A DNA stretch of 6,085 bases from an uncultured Lachnospiraceae bacterium (GCA_947591115.1 CANQCX010000119.1:1-6085); one strand, 5' to 3'; shown: positions 1 to 5,581, numbered from the stretch's first letter. A program made the numbers and translations. Notes: generated by a model not told the origin, from the letters alone.

Positions 1-786
1 CGGATCCCGCGCGATCTTATACACGCGCGCAGAAAACTCCTTTGGATATTCCGGCGCTTTCGCATAGGCTTTTAAACCCTCCAAAAATTCCCCGATGCCC
101 TCCAGTTTCAGCGCCGAGCCGTAAAAACAAGGAAACACCAGACGGCGGGAGATCGCGCTTTGGAGCGTTTCTTCGGAAACGCTCCCGCTTTCCATATACT
201 CATTCAAAAGCGCCTCCTCCGTAAGCGCCAATTCCTCATAAAAAGCGTCTTCCCCGCGCCTCTCCGGCGAAAAATCAATACAGCCGTCCGAAAGCTCCCG
301 TTTTAATTCTTGGGAAATTTTTTCACGCTCCGCTGTTTTTAAATCCATTTTATTGATAAACAAAAAGGTCGGAATCTGATAATGGGAAAGCAATCGCCAA
401 AGCGTTCTGGTATGTCCCTGAACGCCGTCTGTGCCGCTGACGACCAGTATCGCATAATCCAGCACCTGAAGCGTCCGCTCCATTTCCGCGGAAAAATCCG
501 CATGTCCCGGCGTGTCCAAAAGCTCCGCCCGCCACGTTCCGTCCGAAAGCTCCGCCTGCTTGGAAAAAATCGTGATGCCGCGTTCCCTTTCCAGCTTTCC
601 GGTGTCCAGATAAGTGTCCCTATGGTCCACCCTGCCCAGCGTGCGGATCACTCCCGTCTGATACAGCAACGCCTCCGAAAGCGTGGTCTTTCCGGCATCC
701 ACATGCGCGAGGATCCCGAGGCAGACCGGCGTCTGCGGCTGCTCGATTGTCTTATTCTGCAAATTTTGATTTCTTGTACCGTCCAT
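1..786 (-). CDS. TetM/EF-G-like translational GTPase, N-terminal part (runs off left edge)
   Basis: Open frame of 262 residues from ATG at 786 to the window edge with no stop, so the C-terminus is missing. All G-domain motifs are readable: P-loop AHVDAGKTT (residues 27-35), switch I with RGITI (69-73), DTPGH (91-95), NKMD (145-148) and a G5-like GSALK (223-227). The end (FSARVYKIARDP) matches the start of the beta-barrel domain II in this family. Order and spacing follow the ribosomal protection proteins (TetM, TetO, TetW) and EF-G, which act on the ribosome using GTP. About 20 residues precede the G domain, more than in TetM, which begins almost directly at the P-loop strand. Many Clostridia carry chromosomal TetM-like GTPases that are not proven resistance genes, so tetracycline resistance is not claimed. 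The start has only a weak purine-rich site (AGAGAGAAG), but no other good start precedes the G domain. It is transcribed away from the DUF4317 gene. Confidence 0.9.
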   Translation of the reverse strand, partial: MDGTRNQNLQNKTIEQPQTPVCLGILAHVDAGKTTLSEALLYQTGVIRTLGRVDHRDTYLDTGKLERERGITIFSKQAELSDGTWRAELLDTPGHADFSAEMERTLQVLDYAILVVSGTDGVQGHTRTLWRLLSHYQIPTFLFINKMDLKTAEREKISQELKRELSDGCIDFSPERRGEDAFYEELALTEEALLNEYMESGSVSEETLQSAISRRLVFPCFYGSALKLEGIGEFLEGLKAYAKAPEYPKEFSARVYKIARDP

Positions 787-820
787 GAAAACCGCTTCTC
801 TCTTTTCTCAGTCTTACGGT

Positions 821-849
821 ATTATAGCATGTTTCCATGAAGTTTTGGA
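821..849 (-). promoter_or_regulatory. Extended -10 promoter for the TetM-like GTPase
   Basis: Read on the minus strand, a perfect TATAAT (821-826) is preceded by TGC, giving the extended -10 motif TGnTATAAT. The hexamer 17 bases upstream (844-849, TCCAAA) is a poor -35, which an extended -10 can compensate for. Transcription would start near 814, leaving a leader of about 28 bases before the ATG at 786. No attenuator or leader peptide is visible in so short a leader. Confidence 0.6.
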
Positions 850-856
850 GGATAAG

Positions 857-885
857 TTGAAAATGAAAACAAACCGTACTAAAAT
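857..885 (+). promoter_or_regulatory. Promoter for the DUF4317 gene
   Basis: TTGAAA (857-862) and TAAAAT (880-885) are separated by exactly 17 bases, each one mismatch from the sigma-A consensus. Transcription would start near 892, just ahead of the ribosome binding site. It lies beside, and its -35 nearly touches, the -35 zone of the divergent GTPase promoter, so a regulator binding here could affect both genes. Confidence 0.7.
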
Positions 886-908
886 AGAGAAAAAAAGGAG
901 TACCAATC

Positions 909-2195
909 ATGAATAAAAAAGAAGTTTTCGAATTAAAACGGCGTTTTAAAAAAGACGACGCTGCTTTTACGCAGCTCTGCGGCTGCTATGTAGACGGCAG
1001 CCGTAATAAAGTCTGTAAATTCAGCAGCAAATTTCTGAATCTGGAGGAGGAGGAGCAGTACAAATATCTGGAGATCGCCGGAAAAGCGCTTTCCGGTACG
1101 CTGGGAAACAATCTCATCGAGCTTTCCTTCCCGCTCGAAGAAGAAAAAGCCGGCGGACGGCAGCAGATCCTTATGGCTCTGCGCGAGACGAAATTATGCG
1201 ATGAAAACCTGCTAGACCGCTATTACGATCTGATCATCGATACCTACGACCACGCCGGAAACTATCTGATCCTGCTGTATCACGATGTCTATGATGTTAT
1301 GACAAAAACCAGCGACAACAACAAACTGGACGAATCCGAAGAAGTTTTTGAATACCTGATCTGCGCCATCTGTCCGGTCGCGCTGTCCAAGCCGGGACTC
1401 GGCTACCGCGAGGAGGAGCACCGCATCGGACCGCGCATCCGCGACTGGGTAGTCGGCGCACCGGACACCGCCTTTTTATTTCCGGCTTTCAACGACCGCA
1501 GCACAGATATCCACTCGACGTTATTCTACACCAAAAATACCAAAGAACCGCATTCGGAATTTATGGAAAACGGACTTGGCTGCGGCGTCCGGCGCACCGC
1601 TACCGAGCAGAAAATGGCATTTCACTCCATCGTCCGCAATGTGCTGGGCGCCGAGGACGACCGGACGGACGAGCTGCTTTTGGATATCCAGCAGAATTTA
1701 AGCCAGATGGCGGAGGAATATGCCGAAACGCACGAAGCCGAGGAGGAGCCGTTTCTGTTGGACAAGGATACGATGGAAAAGGTGTTATCCGACTGCCATA
1801 TTCCGGAGGAAAAAGCGGTTCGGATTGAAAAAACCGTTGACGAGGTTTTTGGCGAGCAGCCGCCGGCGGCAGAACATGTCATCGACGGAAAAGCGCTTCT
1901 GCAGAACGCCGTCCGCGTAGAAAAAATGGAATTGGAGGGGCAGGTTGGCGCACTGACGCTGCAATTAAACGACAAAGAAAACGAATTAAAAGAGCGCACG
2001 ACACAGCTCATTGAAAAACAGGAGGAAATCGACCATTACATTGCAGAAACCAAAACCTATGATGTGGTTCTCCGCGTAAAGCCGGAAAAAGCCGCCCAGA
2101 TCAAATCACAGGTCATCAACGGGCAGAAATGTCTGGTAATCCCGATGGCGGAAAACGAACATGCCGCCATCAACGGCGTCAATACGACCATTTAA
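909..2195 (+). CDS. DUF4317 family protein
   Basis: A 428-residue protein of unknown function that I recognise as DUF4317, a family common in Clostridia. Recognisable segments are the N-terminal CGCYVD motif (24-29), SGTLGNNL (62-69), a CAICPV segment (152-157), RIRDW (176-180) and FLFPAFNDRSTD (189-200). The N-terminal two thirds looks globular and cytoplasmic, with no signal peptide or membrane segment. Residues about 335-380 are charged and heptad-like, consistent with a coiled coil, followed by a short C-terminal domain. The start is well supported: AAAGGAG at 894-900 lies 8 bases before the ATG, and a good promoter lies directly upstream. It is divergent from a TetM-like GTPase and convergent with the small toxin locus. 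The biochemical role is unknown; the paired cysteines (24/26 and 152/155) could suggest metal binding, but that is only inference. Confidence 0.9.
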   Translation: MNKKEVFELKRRFKKDDAAFTQLCGCYVDGSRNKVCKFSSKFLNLEEEEQYKYLEIAGKALSGTLGNNLIELSFPLEEEKAGGRQQILMALRETKLCDENLLDRYYDLIIDTYDHAGNYLILLYHDVYDVMTKTSDNNKLDESEEVFEYLICAICPVALSKPGLGYREEEHRIGPRIRDWVVGAPDTAFLFPAFNDRSTDIHSTLFYTKNTKEPHSEFMENGLGCGVRRTATEQKMAFHSIVRNVLGAEDDRTDELLLDIQQNLSQMAEEYAETHEAEEEPFLLDKDTMEKVLSDCHIPEEKAVRIEKTVDEVFGEQPPAAEHVIDGKALLQNAVRVEKMELEGQVGALTLQLNDKENELKERTTQLIEKQEEIDHYIAETKTYDVVLRVKPEKAAQIKSQVINGQKCLVIPMAENEHAAINGVNTTI

Positions 2196-2222
2196 AACGG
2201 GGACTCACTAATGCAAAAAACA

Positions 2223-2240
2223 GGAGTGCCGAAGCACTCC
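2223..2240 (-). terminator. Rho-independent terminator of the toxin mRNA
   Basis: Read on the minus strand, GGAGTGC-TTCG-GCACTCC is a perfect 7-bp GC-rich stem capped by a UUCG tetraloop, followed by TG and six Ts (2215-2220). That polarity suits a transcript coming from the minus-strand small ORF at 2409-2492, not the DUF4317 gene. On the plus strand the hairpin is followed only by CATTT, so it would end DUF4317 transcription weakly at best. A good minus-strand terminator here is itself evidence that a minus-strand transcript crosses this gap. Confidence 0.8.
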
Positions 2241-2256
2241 CATTTCCTAAACCCTC

Positions 2257-2285
2257 TTGCAAAATTCGCAATGTTGGTTTATAAT
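2257..2285 (+). promoter_or_regulatory. Strong promoter for a putative antisense RNA
   Basis: TTGCAA (2257-2262) and a perfect TATAAT (2280-2285) are separated by 17 bases. It lies 60-odd bases after the DUF4317 stop and points toward the 3' end of the small ORF on the other strand. No plausible plus-strand protein gene with a ribosome binding site follows, so the promoter most likely drives a non-coding RNA. Confidence 0.7.
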
Positions 2286-2291
2286 CAGGTT

Positions 2292-2407
2292 AGAAACCGA
2301 AGGATATTGGTACGTCCGACGGTTGTACAATCGGAAACGAGTAATCAATTTCAAAAAACAAACGGATTACAGGCTGTCCTCTATTGCAGTAGAAGATAGC
2401 CTTTTCC
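2292..2407 (+). ncRNA. Putative antisense RNA (antitoxin) to the small toxin mRNA
   Basis: Predicted from the promoter at 2257-2285 (start near 2292) and a stem-loop with arms 2371-2383 and 2390-2402 (13 pairs with one mismatch and one G-U), followed by a short T run at 2402-2405. The RNA would be roughly 115 nt and fully complementary to the 3' untranslated part of the toxin mRNA, ending about at the toxin stop codon. A second, imperfect hairpin is possible near its 5' end (about 2314-2340, around the GTAC repeats). The convergent, 3'-overlapping arrangement is that of the Bacillus subtilis txpA/RatA and bsrG/SR4 pairs. The exact 3' end is uncertain because the T tract is short; transcription could run into the toxin coding part. 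Confidence 0.6.
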
Positions 2408-2410
2408 GTT
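2361..2410. terminator. Extended stem-loop between toxin ORF and antisense promoter, possibly bidirectional
   Basis: The core hairpin (2371-2383 with 2390-2402) is extended by AACGG (2361-2365) pairing with CCGTT (2406-2410) across small internal loops. On the plus strand the core is followed by TTTT and could end the antisense RNA. On the minus strand the extended stem is followed by TG and six Ts (2353-2358), so it could also act as a first terminator of the toxin mRNA just after its stop codon. Its role in each direction is inferred from shape only. Confidence 0.45.
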
Positions 2411-2492
2411 ACTTGCGGTTGTTTCTGTTGTCTAAGTATGTTAATGCTGCGAAAATAACTAACAGCAGTGTAAGTATCTCAAGTGTGTTCAT
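2409..2492 (-). CDS. Small hydrophobic peptide, putative type I toxin (BsrE/TxpA/holin-like toxin type)
   Basis: A 27-residue ORF, ATG at 2492 to TAA at 2409-2411. Residues 1-5 are MNTLE. Residues 6-20 form one short membrane-spanning stretch (ILTLLLVIFAALTYL), and the tail is polar and basic (DNRNNRK). This pattern, including the ALTY segment followed by an acidic residue, resembles small type I toxins of Firmicutes such as the Bacillus BsrE-type peptides and the putative holin-like toxin family, as I recall them. Those toxins act at the cytoplasmic membrane when over-produced. Translation is well supported: AAAGGAGGT at 2497-2505 lies 4 bases before the ATG. A hairpin can mask that site. 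The context fits a toxin: own promoter candidate, downstream terminator and a convergent strong promoter for an antisense RNA. Other possibilities are a regulatory membrane microprotein. The ORF is convincing; the toxin role is inference. Confidence 0.72.
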   Translation of the reverse strand: MNTLEILTLLLVIFAALTYLDNRNNRK

Positions 2493-2496
2493 ACCG

Positions 2497-2521
2497 ACCT
2501 CCTTTCCGTTTCCAGAAAGGA
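2497..2521 (-). promoter_or_regulatory. Ribosome binding site of the toxin, buried in a tetraloop hairpin
   Basis: The near-perfect Shine-Dalgarno AAAGGAGGT (2497-2505) overlaps a stem in the mRNA leader. UCCUUUCUG (2521-2513) pairs with CGGAAAGGA (2508-2500), nine pairs including one G-U, closed by a GAAA tetraloop (2509-2512) of the stable GNRA type. The AAAGGA part of the site would be paired, limiting ribosome access. Structured leaders that hide the start site are known in type I toxin mRNAs. Pairing is read directly; the effect on translation is inferred. Confidence 0.6.
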
Positions 2522-2554
2522 CAACCGCAGACTATCCCTACTTGCTCTAATCTG

Positions 2555-2583
2555 ACTAAAAAAAATATATCATAATTTGTCAA
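2555..2583 (-). promoter_or_regulatory. Promoter candidate for the toxin mRNA
   Basis: On the minus strand a perfect -35 TTGACA (2578-2583) is followed after 17 bases by TTTAGT (2555-2560), a 4-of-6 match to TATAAT. Transcription would begin near 2548, giving a leader of about 55 bases and an mRNA of about 330 bases to the terminator at 2215-2240. The -10 is weak, and the spacer contains most of an 8-base T run (2558-2565) whose length could tune the promoter. An AT-only inverted repeat (TATCATAA 2568-2575, TTATGATA 2601-2608) surrounds the -35; with the T run it might also weakly terminate map transcription. Confidence 0.45.
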
Positions 2584-2617
2584 ATAATACCATAAAAGTT
2601 TTATGATAAATCAGTTT

Positions 2618-3493
2618 TTACCAGCACAGCACCTCGGCTCCGTCCTCGGTAACCAGCACCATGATCTCCCACTGGGCGGACGGCTTTCCGTCCTCGGTAT
2701 AAACCTCCCAGTTATTGTCATCATCAATATAAATATCCGCTTTTCCCATGTTGACCATCGGCTCAATGGTAAAGATCATTCCCGGCGCCATCAGCATTTC
2801 CGTTCCGCGTTTGGAATTATAGCCAACCCAGGGTTCTTCATGAAACGCCAAGCCGACTCCATGTCCGCCGATCTCCCGTACGACCGTATAACCGTTTTGA
2901 AACGCATGATCATGCACCGCCTGCCCCATATCGCCCAAAAATCCCCAGGGCCGGACTTCCTTTAAGCCTAATTCCACGCATTCTCGGGTAACCTCTACCA
3001 GACGCTTCTTTTCCGGACTGACGTCCCCAATGCAGAACATACGGGAGGAATCCGAAAAATAGCCGTTTAAGATGGTAGAGCAGTCTACATTGATGATATC
3101 CCCGTCTTTCAGAATGACCTTCTCCGACGGAAATCCATGACAGACCTGCTCGTTGACGGAGGTGCAGACGCTGTACGGATATCCCTCGTAATGGAGCGGC
3201 GCCGGAATCCCACCCATCTGCGTCGTCATATCATACACGATACGGTCGATCTCCGCCGTATTCATCCCCTCATGAATATGTTCTTCGATGTAATCCAATA
3301 CCGCAATATTGATCTTTGCGCTCTTTCGGATTCCCTCCACCTGCTCCGGCGTTTTGATAATGTTGTGCGGGGGTACGATATGCCCTTGTTCGGAAAATCT
3401 TGCAATCTTATCATCAAACGCGGCATGACAGGTTTTATATTTTCTCCCGCTGCCGCACCAACATGGATCATTTCTGCTTAACTTTGCTGACAT
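2618..3493 (-). CDS. map: Methionine aminopeptidase type I with N-terminal SEC-C zinc motif
   Basis: A 291-residue cytoplasmic metalloprotease that removes the initiator methionine from new proteins. Residues 8-23 carry a SEC-C motif with zinc ligands C11, C13, C22 and H23, as in Map variants of many Clostridia; such motifs may aid ribosome association. The catalytic domain (about 40-291) has all five metal ligands, D137, D148, H211, E244 and E276, plus the substrate-contact histidines H119 and H218. Spacings match E. coli Map (D97, D108, H171, E204, E235, H79, H178) except for one extra residue before the last glutamate. After E276 the usual His-Thr is Ile-Met, a non-ligand change. The start at 3493 is the only one that keeps the zinc motif, although its ribosome site is weak (AGAAAGAAG). 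It lies 17 bases after the SurA_N-like gene and is the last gene of the unit. Confidence 0.96.
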   Translation of the reverse strand: MSAKLSRNDPCWCGSGRKYKTCHAAFDDKIARFSEQGHIVPPHNIIKTPEQVEGIRKSAKINIAVLDYIEEHIHEGMNTAEIDRIVYDMTTQMGGIPAPLHYEGYPYSVCTSVNEQVCHGFPSEKVILKDGDIINVDCSTILNGYFSDSSRMFCIGDVSPEKKRLVEVTRECVELGLKEVRPWGFLGDMGQAVHDHAFQNGYTVVREIGGHGVGLAFHEEPWVGYNSKRGTEMLMAPGMIFTIEPMVNMGKADIYIDDDNNWEVYTEDGKPSAQWEIMVLVTEDGAEVLCW

Positions 3494-3510
3494 ATTATAA
3501 TGCTTCTTTC

Positions 3511-4170
3511 TTAATGCTCTAGTGTCACATTCCCAAAATCAATTCTATCCCATACTTTTTCCACGATCCGGTAATCCTGTTCCTCCAGCAAAACCTGATA
3601 GGCATCTCCGGCAAAATCATAATTCTCATAATTCTGATCCTGCAGCTGGGCATAGATCGTCTGATATTTCTGCGCATACGCGATCTTGCACATCGCCGCC
3701 GCAATATCCTCCCGCGTAACGCCGAGTTTTTTCTCTTTTCCATCCTCCGTCAGATCTATCCAGAAATCATAGATGCTGTTGCGGAGCATTTCCTCCTCCG
3801 CCTCGCTCAATTCCATGCCCGCCGAAAGCGCCAGCTCATAAAAAATCTCATCGTGAACCGCCATCTGAATAGCGGCGTTTCTTGCCGCAACCCGAACAAA
3901 CACCCCGTCCGTATGCAGCTTCCAGAACTGCGCCGTATCCTCCGGATCGTAGGCGACCGCCTGTTTCTGCACCTCCGACTCCTCATAGGCGACATAAAAC
4001 GCCAGCTCGCGGAGCGTTAATTCTTCTCCGTTTACCTCCGCCGCCACCTCGTCCAGCGAGTCTGCATAAACCAGCTTCGACCTTCCGTTTCCCTTTTGCA
4101 AAGAATAGCCGCCGAGGAGAAACACAAGCGCCGCCAGCACCAGCGTGACCAGATACCGTTTCTTTCCCAT
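3511..4170 (-). CDS. Membrane-anchored SurA_N-like protein without a PPIase domain
   Basis: A 219-residue protein with a basic start (MGKKR) and one hydrophobic helix at about residues 7-22, so it is membrane-anchored or exported, acting outside the cell membrane. There is no lipobox cysteine: LGGYS stands where a lipoprotein would have LGGC. Residues 42-60 (AAEVNGEELTLRELAFYV) match the opening of the SurA N-terminal chaperone fold as found in PrsA-type foldases, and the following helix-rich region to about 200 fits that fold. No parvulin isomerase domain follows, so if it is a chaperone it is not an isomerase. A possible ribosome site AGGATGAGG precedes the ATG at 4170. It sits 33 bases after the cell-wall hydrolase gene and 17 before map, suggesting co-transcription. 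A role in folding an exported protein, perhaps the neighbouring hydrolase, is inference. Confidence 0.75.
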   Translation of the reverse strand: MGKKRYLVTLVLAALVFLLGGYSLQKGNGRSKLVYADSLDEVAAEVNGEELTLRELAFYVAYEESEVQKQAVAYDPEDTAQFWKLHTDGVFVRVAARNAAIQMAVHDEIFYELALSAGMELSEAEEEMLRNSIYDFWIDLTEDGKEKKLGVTREDIAAAMCKIAYAQKYQTIYAQLQDQNYENYDFAGDAYQVLLEEQDYRIVEKVWDRIDFGNVTLEH

Positions 4171-4203
4171 ATCCTCATCCTAACACTTCGTCTGCAGCCG
4201 GTT

Positions 4204-5463
4204 CTATAACACTCTCCGGATCGCTGTGATCTTTCTGCAGTCCACCGACCGGTAGGAGGTAATTCCCGCCTTCGAAGACTGCGCCTCTACAATGCAGCCG
4301 TTTCCAATATAGATCGCCACATGACCGACGCCGCCGATCGGTTCGTAGACCACGATATCGCCCGCTTTGATATTGGAACGCGATACCGATTTCCCGACAT
4401 TGGCAAACGCCATAGAATATCTCGGCATGGAAATCCCAAAATGCGCGAAAACCAGATTGACGAAACCGGAGCAATCGCATCCCTTCGTCAGACTGTTGCC
4501 GCCCCACACGTACGGATTCCCCACGAACTGAAGCGCATAATTTACGACCTCCTGTCCGCTGATATTGGAAGTATACCCCGGATCTTCGGACGGCTCCTCC
4601 GTTCCGGTAGAATTCTGCTGCTGCTGTTGCTGTTGCTGCTGCTGCGCCAACTGCTCCTGTCTTCTGCGTTCTGCTTCCGCCTCCTGCTGTCTGCGCCGCT
4701 CCTCCTCTTCGGCTTTGGCGATGGTCTGCTTATAGCTTTCCGCCATCTGCTCCGCCTCCGCCAACTGCTTCGCATATTTCTGGGACTGCGCCGACAGCGA
4801 AGCCATCAGCTCCTCTAATTCCGCCTGCTGCCCCAAAAAGCTCTCCTGCAATCCGTACAGTTCATCCATTTCCGCCGCAAGCTGAGCCATCAGCTCCTCT
4901 ACCTTCTGTACCGACTGCTCATAGGCGTCCATCAACTCACGATCCGACTGATATACGTCGGAAATATATTCAATACGGTTGAGCATATCCGAAATCCCGT
5001 CGGATTCCAGAATCGCCGTCCAAAAAGAATCGTCCGTATTATTTTCATACATAAACTGGATCCGCAGCTTCATGGATTCATATTCTTCGTCCCGCTTCTG
5101 CTCCGCAGCCGCCAGATCCAGATTTGCCTGATCGACGCGCGCCTGCGTATCGCTGATCCGGACTTTCAACTCCTCCTGCTGCGCAAATAACCGCGTCAGT
5201 TTTTCTTCGGTATCGTCCATCTGACCGGCTACTTCATTCTGATGATCCCTGATATCCTCGATCTCCTGCTGCACGTCGGAAAGTCCCTCCTGCGCCGCCT
5301 TCTTCTTGTCGCTGGTCGAGGATGCGAGCGCGACTAGGGAACCGTCCGCCAGCTTTCCGTATTTCCCGTCCACCGCAGGAGCCGCGAGCAGAAAAAGCGC
5401 CACCAGCAGCGACGATATCACGCGGTTTCCCAGTCTGTTTCTTCCGTTATTTAAAAAGCTCAT
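4204..5463 (-). CDS. PcsB/CwlO-like NlpC/P60 peptidoglycan hydrolase
   Basis: A 419-residue secreted cell-wall hydrolase that would cut peptide stems of peptidoglycan. It has a signal peptide (basic residues 8-14, hydrophobic 15-28, possible cleavage after A30), a long coiled coil (about 55-275) resembling the PcsB/CwlO N-terminal domain, a linker with ten glutamines (274-283), and an NlpC/P60 domain (about 303-419). The catalytic cysteine is C331 in DCSGF and the histidine is H381 in GHVAIYIG. The third active-site position, usually His in IVHA, reads IVEA (E393). In PcsB and CwlO the coiled coil is controlled by FtsEX, but no ftsEX lies in this window. I chose the start at 5463 because GGAGG (5470-5474) lies 6 bases before it; an in-frame ATG at 5490 adds nine residues but has no ribosome site. 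It is the first gene of the unit with the SurA_N-like protein and map. Confidence 0.93.
   Translation of the reverse strand: MSFLNNGRNRLGNRVISSLLVALFLLAAPAVDGKYGKLADGSLVALASSTSDKKKAAQEGLSDVQQEIEDIRDHQNEVAGQMDDTEEKLTRLFAQQEELKVRISDTQARVDQANLDLAAAEQKRDEEYESMKLRIQFMYENNTDDSFWTAILESDGISDMLNRIEYISDVYQSDRELMDAYEQSVQKVEELMAQLAAEMDELYGLQESFLGQQAELEELMASLSAQSQKYAKQLAEAEQMAESYKQTIAKAEEEERRRQQEAEAERRRQEQLAQQQQQQQQQQNSTGTEEPSEDPGYTSNISGQEVVNYALQFVGNPYVWGGNSLTKGCDCSGFVNLVFAHFGISMPRYSMAFANVGKSVSRSNIKAGDIVVYEPIGGVGHVAIYIGNGCIVEAQSSKAGITSYRSVDCRKITAIRRVL
4615..4644 (-). repeat. CAG/CAA trinucleotide repeat encoding ten glutamines
   Basis: Ten consecutive glutamine codons, eight CAG and two CAA, lie between the coiled coil and the NlpC/P60 domain of the hydrolase. 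Tandem triplets can change in number by slippage without breaking the frame, so linker length may differ between strains. Confidence 0.9.
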
Positions 5464-5469
5464 GCAATT

Positions 5470-5474
5470 CCTCC
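5470..5474 (-). promoter_or_regulatory. Ribosome binding site that fixes the hydrolase start
   Basis: GGAGG lies 6 bases before the ATG at 5463, ideal spacing. The upstream in-frame ATG at 5490 has only an AGAGGT too far away (about 15 bases or more), so 5463 is preferred. Confidence 0.8.
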
Positions 5475-5508
5475 ATCTTATCTCACGCATTCCGATACAC
5501 TACCTCTT

Positions 5509-5537
5509 ATTGTGGCATAAATTTGCAATAAAGTAAA
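5509..5537 (-). promoter_or_regulatory. Promoter candidate for the hydrolase-SurA_N-map unit
   Basis: On the minus strand TTTACT (5532-5537) and CACAAT (5509-5514) are 17 bases apart, each a 4-of-6 match, with TGC directly before the -10 as in extended -10 promoters. It lies directly after the terminator of the upstream gene and gives a leader of about 40 bases. A moderate match only. Confidence 0.45.
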
Positions 5538-5541
5538 CAGG

Positions 5542-5578
5542 AAAAAGGAACATATTCGCAGAGAATACATTCCTTTTT
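5542..5578. terminator. Long stem-loop terminator after the right-edge gene
   Basis: AAAAAGGAA and TTCCTTTTT pair over 9 bp (5542-5550 with 5570-5578). After two wobble pairs the stem continues with five further pairs (TATTC with GAATA), leaving a 5-base loop. On the minus strand it starts 3 bases after the stop of the gene ending at 5582 and finishes in five Ts, so it ends that gene. Being symmetrical, it could also act on the plus strand, though no plus-strand gene reaches it. Confidence 0.8.
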
Positions 5579-5581
5579 GCA

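Noticed and set aside
382..840. A 152-codon plus-strand ORF opposite the GTPase.
   Set aside because: It is a reverse-complement shadow of the G-domain coding sequence; the minus frame has all GTPase motifs.
2211..2550. Two plus-strand ORFs (2211-2399 and 2257-2550) in the gap after DUF4317.
   Set aside because: Neither has a ribosome binding site or recognisable protein pattern; they overlap the promoter, hairpins and opposite-strand small ORF that explain the region better.
3494..3499. TATAAT directly before the map start codon on the minus strand.
   Set aside because: There is no -35-like hexamer at suitable distance, and transcription would start inside the coding sequence, losing the SEC-C motif.
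4321..4818. A 165-codon plus-strand ORF with a long leucine run.
   Set aside because: The leucines are the complement of the glutamine codons of the hydrolase linker; no start signal supports it.
5461..5490. An upstream ATG at 5490 as start of the hydrolase.
   Set aside because: No ribosome site at correct distance, whereas GGAGG stands 6 bases before 5463, and the signal peptide is complete from there.
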